From Melieria omissa (Eukaryota; Arthropoda; Insecta; Diptera; Ulidiidae), in contig OZ020268.1 of the NCBI GenBank assembly GCA_963971225.1, positions 112,932,830 to 112,996,829 on the forward strand: 64,000 nucleotides of DNA, in the 5' to 3' direction. The notes under the pieces are model-generated. The model ran no database searches, had not been told where the DNA came from, and was given only the letters and a program-made list of their open reading frames with translations. This document shows positions 1 through 11,500 of the stretch, one piece after another. The position numbers and the translations under genes are program-made. Every line of letters starts with the position of its first letter. The stretch's first letter is position 1.

Positions 1-354
1 CATCAATGGACTTAATAATGTTGCATTCAGTTGGTGAATTTATGAATTGTTGTTACCTTTTTATTAGCGAAAATCACAGCAAAACAATTTTAAAAGAAAG
101 ATTTGAATCACACAATTTTTCCGTATGTAACGTGGTTGGGGAACGTTTTTTTGCAACCAATCTATCCCAATTCGCTCAATGTGTGAATGTGTGGGACGTT
201 GGCTCTCCTCAATAGTCCAACGGGTAGCGCGCTGACTTTCCATGCCGAAAGGGCCTTGGTTCGATTCCCAGCTCGGGCTGGTTAAACATTCGTCTACTTC
301 TATATCTATCTATATGAAGCAGATGAAGAATTATAAGAGGAAATGTGTTGTAAC

Positions 355-1437
355 CAGTGTTGTGACTAATATAATTAGTGTGATGGGACGATTAATCATT
401 TGATACATAATAATCGATATTTTTCTTTCAATTCACGATTTAATTGTATCGAAAATTGGGTTTCGATTAAACGAAACGTTAATCGATTAGATGTTAAAAT
501 AATCGAAACAAAACCTATCACTACAGTTTTTTTCACGCAAAATAAAAGCTTGAGACGGACACTTTGATGCGATATTGAATTTGATTATGATTTGATGAAA
601 ATACAAATATAATGTTTTTTCGTTTGATGTACTTACTTTCATTTATTAATTCATTGTTATTGTTTTTATAAGGCAATTGGTAAAAATTTATATATTAACA
701 TACTTTAAAATTACACGATTAAGTTAAAATATAAAAAAAATCATTCGATTATTCGATTATTTCCCATTTATTTTGATTAATTGCAATTAATAATCGCTCT
801 GTTTCAATTAATCATATGATTCATTAATCGATTAATGAATTTTTTTTCCCATCACTAAATATAATAAAGTAGTGTAACTAATTACGTAGTATATTACCTT
901 GGCTTTAAAAATGAAGCGTAACTAGTTACTTTTCCCATAAGTAATCACTTTCAGTAATATTACTACTTTTTTCATGTTACTTATTACAATATTACTTTTT
1001 AGTGAACAAAGTTCTAATTTTCATGTAAAACAGCAGTACTGATAACACGATTAAGATCCATTTCAATTATACAACGCTGCACTTATTCATACTAAACATA
1101 GCTCACGTGTTTCATTTCCAACTGAGTTTGGTAGTGGCGAAACAATTAACATTTGCATGCAAATTCAAGCGGTTTTAACAAAAAAAGGTGACGAAATTCA
1201 AATTGCAATTCAAAATGAAATAAACATTTAACCTGATTGTTTTTTTGCAGAATGACAACTTTTAATAGCTGGAAATTCTGCAAATATTTCGATTTGCTGA
1301 CGGAAAATAATATATTACTTTTTGTGATATATTACTTGACATTTACAGTAATAAGTAATGTAACGATATTACTTTCAAATGTCAGTAATGTGTAATAAGT
1401 AATATGTTACTAATAAAAGTAAGAAGTCCCAACACTG
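355..1437. mobile_element. hAT-type non-autonomous element A, 8-bp TSD
   Basis: The left end reads CAGTGTTGTGACT and the right end, reverse complemented, reads CAGTGTTGGGACTT. The element is flanked by a perfect 8-bp target duplication GTTGTAAC at 347-354 and 1438-1445. Ends starting CAGTG with 8-bp duplications are typical of the hAT superfamily. No transposase reading frame is present. Without the nested element B it is about 590 bp, so it is a MITE-like derivative. Its interior repeats TTACT/AGTAA words many times, as hAT subterminal regions often do. Confidence 0.85.
376..857. mobile_element. hAT-type element B nested in element A
   Basis: The ends are TAGTGTGATGGGA (left) and TAGTGATGGGAAAA (right, reverse complement), differing by a 2-bp indel. 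A perfect 8-bp duplication AATATAAT lies at 368-375 and 858-865. It sits only 21 bp inside the left end of element A, so it inserted after A. The interior is AT-rich with many ATTAATCGATTA-like words. There is no coding capacity. Confidence 0.82.
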
Positions 1438-1545
1438 GTTGTAACACATGTTGAAAAGATAGTGTCGCATACACATTTCAAACAGATGAAATATGTGATG
1501 TCACATTGGGCCCTGCATTAGGCCTAACCTACATACCTACCTACC

Positions 1546-3138
1546 TGTGAGACATGGCCTCTTGTTGTTCAAGTCTATATCACCCAATAGAGATTGCCAT
1601 TGATAGTCTCCGTCTGGCCATTCTTCTTTCGGATGAAACAAACTTTACGTGCACTCATTTTGTCTCGGCATATTCGAGTTAATGTCGATGTGTAGATTAT
1701 CCATAAATTACAATTTCAAATGTCTGGTTGCGTCACTGCTGATTTTCAGCTCAAGAGCTAAATTAATACACGGCTACTTGTTGTTGCAGTTGCCTAGCAA
1801 CACTTAACTTTGCTCCTGTGTAGACGAGGATAAATTAAAATTTTGTAATTTAAAATATTTAACCACATTAGCATGTGGCGCGCTGGGCGTCTGATCAAAG
1901 CCTACCCAGATAATTTTTGCGCATTGTTAATGCGGCGTTAATGGCGTTGGCGTTGAGTGGGCGTTGTGCAGGAGTCAAAATTAAATTTTCCATATTATAC
2001 TAAGCAATGACGTCGGCGATTTGTTGTTACAAATTTGTGTCGTTACTAAGCTGATCTAACAAGAAACGAGAACAGAGCAAAACGGTCCAAATGTGTAGAT
2101 AGGCAACAACGCAAAGAGAGTCCATCAAACAGCGGTAGATGCGACCGAAAGGAAGAGGGCGTGTGAGTAAATTTTGTTGTTTACTATTGACAGTCGGCAG
2201 CCTATTTTTGGCTGTGGGCGGGAGAGCGTTTGGTTTTGTTTGATTTTGTTTGTTGAAAAACTAGTTAAATGTCATTGTCGTGTTTGACCGCAATGCTTGG
2301 CCCACTTCCTACTCTTGTTTTGCGTTGCTTTGTAAACAAGTTTCCGCAATTTAAAGTGATGCAATAAAGCGCCGACACGCATGCTCGTGTCGCGCGCATA
2401 AATCAAAGGACACCATGTCATGTCAAAGACATATAACCGCACCATATACACAACCGTTGCATTTAATTGACTATTACACGCACAAGCGTCGCCGCCAATT
2501 CAAACAACCGCAATAAGAACCGCAAACCTGCTGATGGTGACAAATGCACAGTGGTTCGCGGTGCCCATAAATTAAATGCCTGGAGGCTTTATTCGAGGTC
2601 AACGAATTGCTGATATGTAACTAAAATTGCTGTTCCCCAAATGGAAGAAGCTGCGCTGAACCCGGTGGCACTGAAATTCAGCTAATACGGAGATTCGCCC
2701 ATTTGATGAGCGGCCTGACCCCTTGCGGGTCAACTTGAATAGCATCCTATTGAGACAGAAATGTGTAAGCTCTGACTGCTATCATAAATAATGGACACAA
2801 TTACGTTCTATTGATTTTCACACATCTTTTAATATTGACAAAAGTTATATCGAAAGGGTCTAGACAATAGATTGAATTGAGAATTACTTGCGATGATAGC
2901 CTTTCACATGACGATCGGTCCATCGCATTATGAGTCCCTTCATCAAAGTGGAATTGGTTCGAATTCCGAACCCTGAGACCGAACTACTTCGAACTCTGGA
3001 TACTGCTGAGTAGATGTGATATCTCTCCAGACTCAGCATTGACCAGACTCGAAAAGAACGTTGGCGTTATGAAATGGTTCTGTCGTTCTTTGAAAGCATA
3101 TCAATTGTAGGATTGTTAGCTTTGTTTTCTTCACAGTG
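1546..3138. other. No gene seen
   Basis: Unique-looking AT-rich sequence with no open frame of note, no recognisable repeat ends and no RNA gene. It is taken as intronic or intergenic. Confidence 0.5.
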
Positions 3139-4098
3139 CACAGTGATTCGACTCCATTCAACCGCGGGACAGAGTTAGAAGAAGTGGTCCGTGCTTTATA
3201 ACATTCGGTATACTAGTTAACCATGGTCTGCTGAATTGAAGTCTCTATTTTATTTTTCTTAAACTTTTGTAGTTTGGCAATGCCTGAGACTTAAATTTGC
3301 AAATTTCGTCATTTTTGAAGAGCTATAGCACCAAGTGTGTTGGCTAGATTTTTCAGATTTTACATTTAATCGGTAGCGTCAACATTGATTGATACTTCCA
3401 AAGAGTAACAGAAATTGTCTAAGGACCCTCAGTCTAAAAAATACTTTTATTTTTAGGAGCATTTTTCGTGTCGAGTAGTGTAATTGATGTATGTTTTGTA
3501 TTTGTGCAGATTTTTTCATGCTGATTGCATACTTTTAGGGATAAATCAAATATATTTTGTCGATAAATAGGTGTTTAGACCACTTTTGAAATGGAATTAT
3601 TTTCTGAGATCGGAAGATATCGAAGGATGAAACTACATTATCCAAAAAAGAAAGAATGCTTCTTAAAATTAAAAAATTCCAGGAACATACTTTCACATAC
3701 CTTTTAGATATTTCCTCTAAGTTTTGCCAATTTTCAGATTTTTAATTTAGAAAAATATTTGGAATTAAAAGTGATGTAAAAGTCTCAGCTTTGCAAATTA
3801 AAAAAAAAAATGGCCACATAATTTCTTAGTCTATAATGAAAGTTTTAGCAACTTTTTGGTAACCATGTACTTTTAAAATTTTTTTTACTCAATAGACTAA
3901 AAATCAGAAAATATGTGTTTAACTTTTTTGGTAAAAAAAGTTTCAACTTTGAGCCGCCTTGCACACGCACTAATTAATTTTTAGCACAGATTTTTTTGGA
4001 TTATCTTAGGTGGAGTTTTACCTTTCAAATTACATCAAAATCGTTAAATTCTGAGACTTTAAATTTTTTGAATTTTGGCTATGGAACGAATCACTGTG
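3139..4098 (+). mobile_element. CACAGTG-ended (Transib-like) element, copy 1
   Basis: A 960-bp element with perfect 12-bp terminal inverted repeats CACAGTGATTCG. It is homologous over its length, in opposite orientation, to the copy at 7639-8589. The flanking 5-mers are CAGTG and CAGCT, so no clean duplication survives here. No transposase is present. The first seven bases equal the consensus heptamer of V(D)J recombination signals, which Transib elements resemble. With the 5-bp duplication at copy 2, a Transib-type assignment is reasonable but not proven; CMC/Chapaev-type is the alternative. Confidence 0.65.
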
Positions 4099-5884
4099 CA
4101 GCTTTGAAAGAGTAGAGCAAAGCGTCTATGCATTTGACGTGTGGGCCTCTATGCTTTGGCGTAACTGTGAAAGTACGAACGAGAGATGTAAGTATTTTTA
4201 CATACCTGCAATACCTATGAATTTGAGCTTAGCACAAAAGTTTCCGTTGGTGCCTCATAGCACCTCAATACATACTTATGTACACAGTATGAGTTCGTAT
4301 GTCGCACCCAGCCACATCAAAGCGGGTACCTGGTTGGGTACATATCTCTCCCTCTTATGTAAATAGCAATTCGTGCAACACCTCGCATCCCACGTGCACT
4401 TTTCTTTTGCCCCCACAGTTAATTGAAACAATAACGCCAATCAACAATTTTACGTTTGTTGCTCGTTTCCCATTTGCATAACACTTAACAACCCACAGCC
4501 AACTTCGCCTACGGAACACACATTTATGGGCCTTTTTCGCTCTCATTCACATTCACATACATTTACAATTACCGTTATCGCCTGTCATACTGCCACTAGT
4601 ACAATTTTGATACCGGGAACGTGATTGCAAGCCTGGTCGTTGCTGCTTGGGAGGAAAATCACCGAAAATGCGCCGTCTCATGCGAGCGTGCGTGGTCGCG
4701 CATACATCAACGCCAACAACATCACACACTGATGTGCGAAAACAATTACGCCACAGGACTGGCGTCGCCTGTGCGTGCGCCATGACTGAGTGTGTGGGAG
4801 TGAATTTACATTTCTAGTCCGCACGTGAAAGCGTTAACGAACAAACTCGCCGCGTTGCGCATAAAATTTGCAACTCGGTGCTAGTCTAAACAGCTATGTG
4901 CGAGTATTTTCGATCGCGTTTCCCCCCATAACCAGCTTGTCACCTAAACATGTTCGCTATTTTCAGACAAGCGACAAGTTTATAAATCGAAAACATTTAC
5001 ACAAATTTAACTGCAGCTGTGCAATTGTTCGCTGCGAGTTCCATGCAAACTAAATGTATTTGCTTTCAAACGTTGCGCACTAAATAACAAAGTTTGAATT
5101 AAGCTGCACGTTTCGCTGATTGATTGGTTTCAAATCCAAAATGATGCATTCATAAAAGTATACAAAATTCGAATAAACTTGCACAATCGGATTATATTAT
5201 TTTGCCAGTTCTATCTTTGATGTGCAAATATGTATTCGAATTGTTTGAATCAGTTTGATGAAATTCGAATAAATTTGCACAATTCATGCTTCAAAGAAAT
5301 ATCGTTGCCAAGTAGAGTGCACAAGAAGTGGTTGCTGTTAATCATTAGATTCAGAATGATTGAAGATTTTAGAACAGTGTTTACTGCTCAAATCTAGAGG
5401 TTGAACAGCCATTCTCTCTACTCAATCACTGTAGTAGAATTTTTCAAGCCAAGGTGTTTGCTGCAAGGATGACTGCGGTGCATTGAAACCACCGAAAAAT
5501 TTAACGGTTAACTTTAATCTAGAAAGTCAAGAATGTGCTGCAGTGCCGGGTGGCAATAGAAAGGCTGGCTGCACACCGCAAGCTTCATGTCTGTTAGAAG
5601 ATATTGAGAAAGCAAGAAGGAAAATAAGAGAGCGGATTTTCTCGCAAAAACGGTGTTCACGCACCAGCTGAGCAGATCAACAGTGTACCTATGCCTTCGC
5701 AAACACTCAACAGGAATCTCGATGGCAGCATGTAAAGTAAGGCGGAAGCGAGCTGGAGCAACACGCAAGATTTGTGTTAGCGCTCCCAAGGTTGGACCGC
5801 AGAGCAATCACAGGCGTGCTGATCGGACATTGTTTAATTGCATCTCATGCGCAAAAGATAGGTGAAGAGTGTGGAAGTGAGAAG
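4099..5884. other. No gene seen
   Basis: Mixed-composition DNA. Short open frames occur on both strands at about 4139-4783 and 5483-5865, but they lack recognisable domains or consistent splice signals. I see no repeat ends. Confidence 0.45.
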
Positions 5885-6510
5885 AACATGAAATACGTAG
5901 AATTTTTCTGAAATCCATTTAATGCTCTTTAGAAGACGACTTCTAAAGGAATTTCACTATTCAGAATTACATCTGATGACTTCTGAGAAATATTAAACTA
6001 TTCTGAAAATTATTTCATCTCCTCTGAAGTACATTTAGCTATTCTGAAACTACATTTAATGACTTTTGAAGAATATTTAACTATTATGAAAGTTATTTCA
6101 TCTTCTCTGAAGCACATTTAACTTTTCGTTATTAACTATTCTGAAATTTATTTCATCTCCTCTAAAGAACATTGAGCTATTCTGAAACTACATTTAATGA
6201 CTTTTTAAGAATATTTAACCATTATGAAATTTATTTCAACTTCTCTGAAGCACATTTTACTATTCGAAAATACATTTAATGAATTATTAAAAACATTTAA
6301 TTATTCTGAATTTAATTTGATCTTCTTTGAAGCCCATTTAGCTATTTTTGAATTACATCTGATGATATCTAAAGAACATTTAACTTTTTCAGAAATTTAT
6401 TTTATCTACTCTGAAGCACATTTAACTTTTTGGAATTACATTCAATGGCTTCTGAAGAATATTAACCTATTCTGAAATTATTTAACCTTCTCTGAAGCAA
6501 TTTTAAGGAC
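5885..6510. repeat. Degenerate minisatellite, about 83-bp unit
   Basis: About seven diverged tandem units, each built of three related sub-repeats of about 28 bp. The sub-repeats centre on the words ACATTTAATGACTTCTGAAG, ATTTAACTATTCTGAAA and TTATTTCATCTTCTCTGAAG. The open frame at 6224-6475 is a by-product of the repeat and is not a gene. Confidence 0.8.
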
Positions 6511-6637
6511 TTTCCTTTTTAAGTACCTACACCGTTTAAGTAACCAACATTTTTAGTCACTATGCACTGTGTGCGTTTAGTACTTCAAGATTGCATGTAT
6601 GGGTGAGATTCTTAAGCGGGTTTTACTGTATTCTTAA

Positions 6638-6777
6638 CCCATTCACTACCAAGGACGAGTATACTCGTCTTGGCAGTGCCCAAACAAACTTTTTGTGGCC
6701 ATAAACATTAATTTAGAAAAGTAAAATACTTGGCAATGGGAATGGCTTCATATAATTTAGGCTTGGCAGCGAATGGG
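6638..6777. mobile_element. piggyBac-type MITE, 140 bp, TTAA-flanked
   Basis: TTAA stands at both flanks (6634-6637 and 6778-6781). Ends are CCCATTC on the left and GAATGGG on the right, and TGGCAGTG/TTGGCAGC words add to the inverted repeat. A perfect 16-bp palindrome GACGAGTATACTCGTC lies at 6654-6669, 16 bp inside the left end. TTAA duplication and CCC ends are hallmarks of the piggyBac superfamily. Confidence 0.78.
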
Positions 6778-7109
6778 TTAAATACATTTGTTGCTTTCTT
6801 AACTAAACTTAATAAATATGTTTGACTAAATACTTTTAATTCATTTGTTCATTTGTTGTTTTCTAAGTTACGTTCAATAATGTGGAACCATTGGGCACAA
6901 AATATAGAACCAAGTTGGTTCTAAAATCTCAGATATATTTATGGCTCAACCAAATTTTTACTTTATTACTTTATGAAACACGTACCTATATTTTTCATAT
7001 TAATGCAAATAGTTTGAAATTAGGGCATTAATTATTGGGTTCATTATAGGGTTACAAGTTTTGTGTAAGTGTATTAACTTAAGCTGCCCAAAGTTGGGTT
7101 AAGTTATGG

Positions 7110-7445
7110 TGGCTGCTTCAGTAAGAGACACACTCGGAGGTCCACATGTTTCACTTGTTTTTTTTTAATGTGTATCCAACACTGTTTTTTCAAAACATGT
7201 GTTACAACACACACACACACCTATAGTTGAACGCCAAATCCGAATGGTGGTTTTTCTTCCACACTTGGAGGTTTTGCCATTGCAAAGAGCACACTTGTAT
7301 GATTCTTGTATAACGATTGTCATCTGCCTCATGTGAATAGCGATAGAAGTAGATGAGCGTTTCACCAGTCCAAGCTAGGAGTCGAACCTAAGACTTCTGG
7401 TGTGAGAAGCCAGCGCACTAACCATTAGACTATCAAGGCCGGCCT
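7110..7445 (-). mobile_element. tRNA-derived SINE, second copy
   Basis: Read on the minus strand, an A box (TAGTCTAATGG) lies at 7422-7432 and a B box (GGTTCGACTCC) at 7378-7388. A body follows that matches the split SINE at 205-1545, including the shared TGTTGTAACACATGTT stretch. An AC microsatellite (about 7207-7221) sits inside. The copy is uninterrupted, so it shows what the first copy looked like before the hAT insertion. The 3' boundary near 7110 is approximate. Confidence 0.7.
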
Positions 7446-7638
7446 TAGGTGTTCCAAAGATCTTAGAAATGTTTAAGGTCCATCCTCTCTTTCACTTTAA
7501 TTTTGTTTCAACTATGCAATTGTCCGATCAATTGCAGCACCAATCAAGAACAATTTCTCATTAACTCTTTATCTTCCAGTATGTATGTGTACACAGTTTT
7601 TGTGCACAGGCAACCAATTCGAGGAATTTGCACGAATG

Positions 7639-8589
7639 CACAGTGATTCGTTCCATAGACAAAATTCAAAAAATTTATGGTCCCAGAATTTAACGATTTT
7701 GATGTTATTTGAAAGAAAAAACTCCAACTAAGAAAACCCCAAAAAATCTGTGCAAAAAATCAATTAAAGTGTGTGCAAAAGCGGCTCAAAGTTGAAACTT
7801 TTTTCTCAAAAAAATTGAAACTCATATTTTCTGTGTTTTCGTCTATAGAGTAAAAAAAATTGTAAAAATACATGGTTAGGAAGAAGTCGCTTAAGCTTTC
7901 AATATAGGTTAAGAAACGATGTGGCTATTTTCGATTTTAATGTTTTCTCAAAATTTGTAAAGCTGAGGCTTTTACTGCACTTTTAATTTAAAATATTTTT
8001 CTAAATTAAAAATCTGAAAATTGGCAAAACTTAGAGGAAAATATCTAAAAATTATGTGAAAGTATGTTCCTGGATTTTTTTTATTTTAAGAATCATTCTT
8101 TCTTTGTCGGATAATGTAATTATATCCTCCGATATCTTCCGATCTCAGAAAATAATTCAATTTGAAAAGTGGTCTAAACACGTATTTTTCGACAAAATGT
8201 ATTTAATTTATCCCTAAAAGTATACAATCGGCATGAAAAATGATGAAATCTGCAAAAATGCAAAACATACCTCTTTTATTATCGTTTTTATTGCAAAACC
8301 AGAGGGTCCTAAGACAATTTCTGTTACTCTTTGGAATAATCAGTGTCGACTTTACCGATTAAATGTAAAATCTGAAAAATCTAGCCAACACACTTGTTGC
8401 TATAGCTCTCCAAAATTGACGAAATTTGACAATTTAAGACTCTGGCATTGCCAAACTACAACAGTTTAAGAAAAACCAAATGGAGATTTCAATTCAGCAG
8501 ACCATGATTAACTAGTATGCCAAATTTTATGAAGAACGGACCACTCCTTCTAATTTTGTCCCGCGGTTGTATGGAGTCGAATCACTGTG
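7639..8589 (-). mobile_element. CACAGTG-ended (Transib-like) element, copy 2
   Basis: A 951-bp element with terminal repeats CACAGTGATTCG and CGAATCACTGTG, flanked by an exact 5-bp duplication GAATG (7634-7638 and 8590-8594). It is inverted relative to copy 1: its left end matches the right end of copy 1, and vice versa. No transposase is present. A 78-codon open frame at 8233-8469 lies wholly inside and is spurious. Confidence 0.75.
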
Positions 8590-8594
8590 GAATG

Positions 8595-11500
8595 TGAAGA
8601 AACACCGCTTAAAATGCAATACGCGCAATTTTTCTGTCGAACAACTGGGTCAGCAGAAAGCAAAAGTCGCCAGCCGAGGATGTCGAAAAGTTAAAAGATT
8701 TATGTTATTGATGGGTGAAATTGCGCATTGCGCCCGATTAAACAAAACCCACGTGGGCAGGGCAGAACAAAACCAAAAAGGGGGAAGAGCGAACACACGA
8801 GCTAATGTGGGCAAAAGTCGCACAAACGGCAAACACAAAGCACAGTTAATGAGCAGCAAGCGCGAAAGTTTTAATGAGGCCACGTAGTGCAAAGCCCCGT
8901 CTGGCCATTGCACAAAGGACAATTAAACACGTAGAGAAGATCGAGGAGAGGCAGCGAAAGAGGCAAAATTCGCTGGTAGAAATTGAAACAAAAACGTGAT
9001 TGACTATTCTTCGCAGTAGTACATAGCACATGTGGTGAGTGCGCGACGAGAGGAGCAAATTTTCTAAAAGTAGAAGTGTTGAGTGCGTGTGATGTGAATG
9101 CAAGTGGGGGAAGAAAAATGTTAGCTGAAATGCAAGGCAAATTCGTCTCGCTGAATCGCCTTGCTGAAATGCCAGCAGAAAAAGGCAGGGAGACAGCAGA
9201 AATGTGGACATTCAATGCGACAGTCACACAAAGGTTGCGTGATAGTGAAGGGGCGTGGGGCAGGGGCGCGCTACAATGAAATGCAATTTAAAGCGGAAAT
9301 GCACATAATGGAATGTGCAGAATGCTTTTGTTAGGTTACATGTCAACACGAGCCACAAGGTGGTACGAAAGTACAACAAATAAGAAGGGTAGAAGGTGAA
9401 ATTGCATTGTGGATTAGAGAAAAGTATAACTGAAAAAAGAAATACGCTCTACTTATATGTGGGCTGTACAAATTAAGTGATTTTCTCTCCTTGCCGCATT
9501 TCAATTAGTATTTCTGCTCGAGACGAGTAGGAGTGTTTCAAAGGGTCTTGACTGACTTATTTATACACTGCACTACAGATATAGTACATATATACCATAA
9601 TATGTTCACTTTTCCTTACCGACAACGCCTTCTCTGAGCATTTTACCTTCATTGTATCGAAAATGTACTAAATTCGTGAAATTTATGTTAATAATCATTT
9701 ATGCAACCGACGCCCTCGTAGCCCTCGATTGGCCCAAAAAATGTTCATGTTGGCACAATACAAAATGGTGGTTAAATGAAGACAGTGGTGTACTACAAAG
9801 TGCAGACGGTAGTGCAACAAACCGTTGAAAGTGCCGATATGCGAACCGTGGAAGGCAACTAACGACATGGAAAAAGTGGTAAAGAAGCACGCGCGTGTGG
9901 CACACAATCAATCCAGCCAACAACAATGTGGCCTGGTAGCCACTAAAAGCAACGATGGCACTCATGAAGTTGTTGTACAGTTGGGGTGACTAGTTGGCTT
10001 GTAGTCTTGGGGAGCCATAAATTGAAAAGGATGGGCTCAGACGGTACACTTGTGCACCGCTTTGCTATTTCAACTTGAAAGGTTTTTTATTTCAAACTTA
10101 AGTAAGTAAGTACGTAAATTATATTTTAATGAAGACCTTGTGTTGTTATTGTGCGCTTACTTAAATAGTTTTAAATAGAAAACACAGCACTAAATAAATG
10201 ACACATAAGTACTTGACTTCTCGCAATCATTCATTGAATGGAAGACTTTTCGTACTTTGTTAGACAAACTTTTGTGTCTAAAGGAAAATATTTTAGAACT
10301 GATAAAATCTGCTTAGCTGCAAAACAGTCAACGTAGAAATTCAGTCAGTATCGCTCAAAATAGTTGCTGCCGTTGGCGATTTTGTTGAGCTTGGAAATGA
10401 ACACGCAAGAGAAACGACTTTAGTGCACGAAACACGAATTTGATTTGGGTTTTTCATGGTTCCACAGATACAAATTGCTTGCTTAAAAGTGCTGCACATG
10501 AGAACTTATACTCATTTGGTTCTACCTGACCTCGCTACTTATACTTTAAAGAGTTTTGCAACAATTTGAAAAGGGGCTAATGAAGTTTAAGTTTTTTTTT
10601 TGCAAAAGTTTAGCAAAGAATTTGGCTTTTCAAGTTTTGACCTCCGTGCGCGCTGCACAGCGAAACGGAAGTCCTGTCGAGCACATAAAAAATGTTCGTT
10701 TTTTTTTGTTGCTTGCTTTCAATTTCTGCTGGCATTGCCGAACGGATTGGCTGCCAGTTGGCTGTAGCTGACTGCAGCTTTTGTGGCGCTTAAACGGCGA
10801 CAAGGATAAGTGGTATTTGCATGCGCTCACAAACACAAACGCATGCACTGCCGCCACCGCAACCGCCATTGCCAAGGCACACAACCGCGCCGGCGACTCA
10901 ATGTCGCTGCGGGTAGTCGCCGCACACCTGCGCGATGCCGTCAATGCCAGCTGTCCGCTTGTACCGCGCCTTGCGTGTAGCGTCGCCATCGGCGCAACGT
11001 TTCCGTTTCCGCTTCCGTTCTTAACGTTTGCTTCGTCTTTTCTTGTATTGCCAGCTAACGAGTGCCATCATTGGCTTTATTGTTGCACCGAACGGCAGCG
11101 ACTTAAGCCACCGAAACAAGACCCAACAAGCCGGCAAGGCTTCAGAGATAAGATAAGCATCGCGTACGACAGCACAACAGTTGCTGGCAATGTGGCGACT
11201 GCCAACAGCAACAGAGCAACGCAGCAACACAACAACGCAGCTACTGTGGCGCTCTTACATTTTAGGGGTTGTTGTCGGTTTGTTCGTTGCAACTGGTTGC
11301 ATAAGTTTATCGAACCAGCTCCGCTCGCGCATCTTTCAGCCCGCTTTGTGCATTTACCGGCTGAACGATTGCATAAGTGTGTGTCGGTGCCTGATTGCTT
11401 GGCTGTCGTTGTGTTGGTGAGGCTTGATTGCATTTGTACTCGGCTCGCTAAAATGGTTAAGGCAGTGCGGCAAAATCAAATTTGCAGCACTTAAAATCCA

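Larger units (their letters stand above)
205..1545 (+). mobile_element. tRNA-derived SINE, split by nested DNA transposons
   Basis: The head at about 208-280 looks like a tRNA. An A-box-like stretch starts near 209, and a B box (GGTTCGATTCC) lies at 258-268. The body continues to 354 and resumes at 1446 after an insertion. The interrupted body matches the second copy at 7110-7445 (minus) on both sides of the insertion, for example around TGTTGTAAC and the following ACATGTT. The right end near 1545 is approximate. It is not a functional tRNA gene: no full acceptor stem can be formed and the sequence is shared with another dispersed copy. Confidence 0.7.

Noticed and set aside
205..285. tRNA gene
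   Set aside because: A and B boxes are present but the acceptor stem does not pair and the sequence continues into a repeated SINE body. The same applies to 7370-7442 and 28030-28100.
6224..6475. 83-codon frame
   Set aside because: Lies entirely in the minisatellite and repeats with its unit.
8233..8469. 78-codon frame
   Set aside because: Inside the CACAGTG-ended element; not open in the other copy.
10781..11494. Stop-free frame of 237 codons (+)
   Set aside because: Starts with TTG, has biased composition, overlaps long open frames on the other strand, and shows no recognisable domain.
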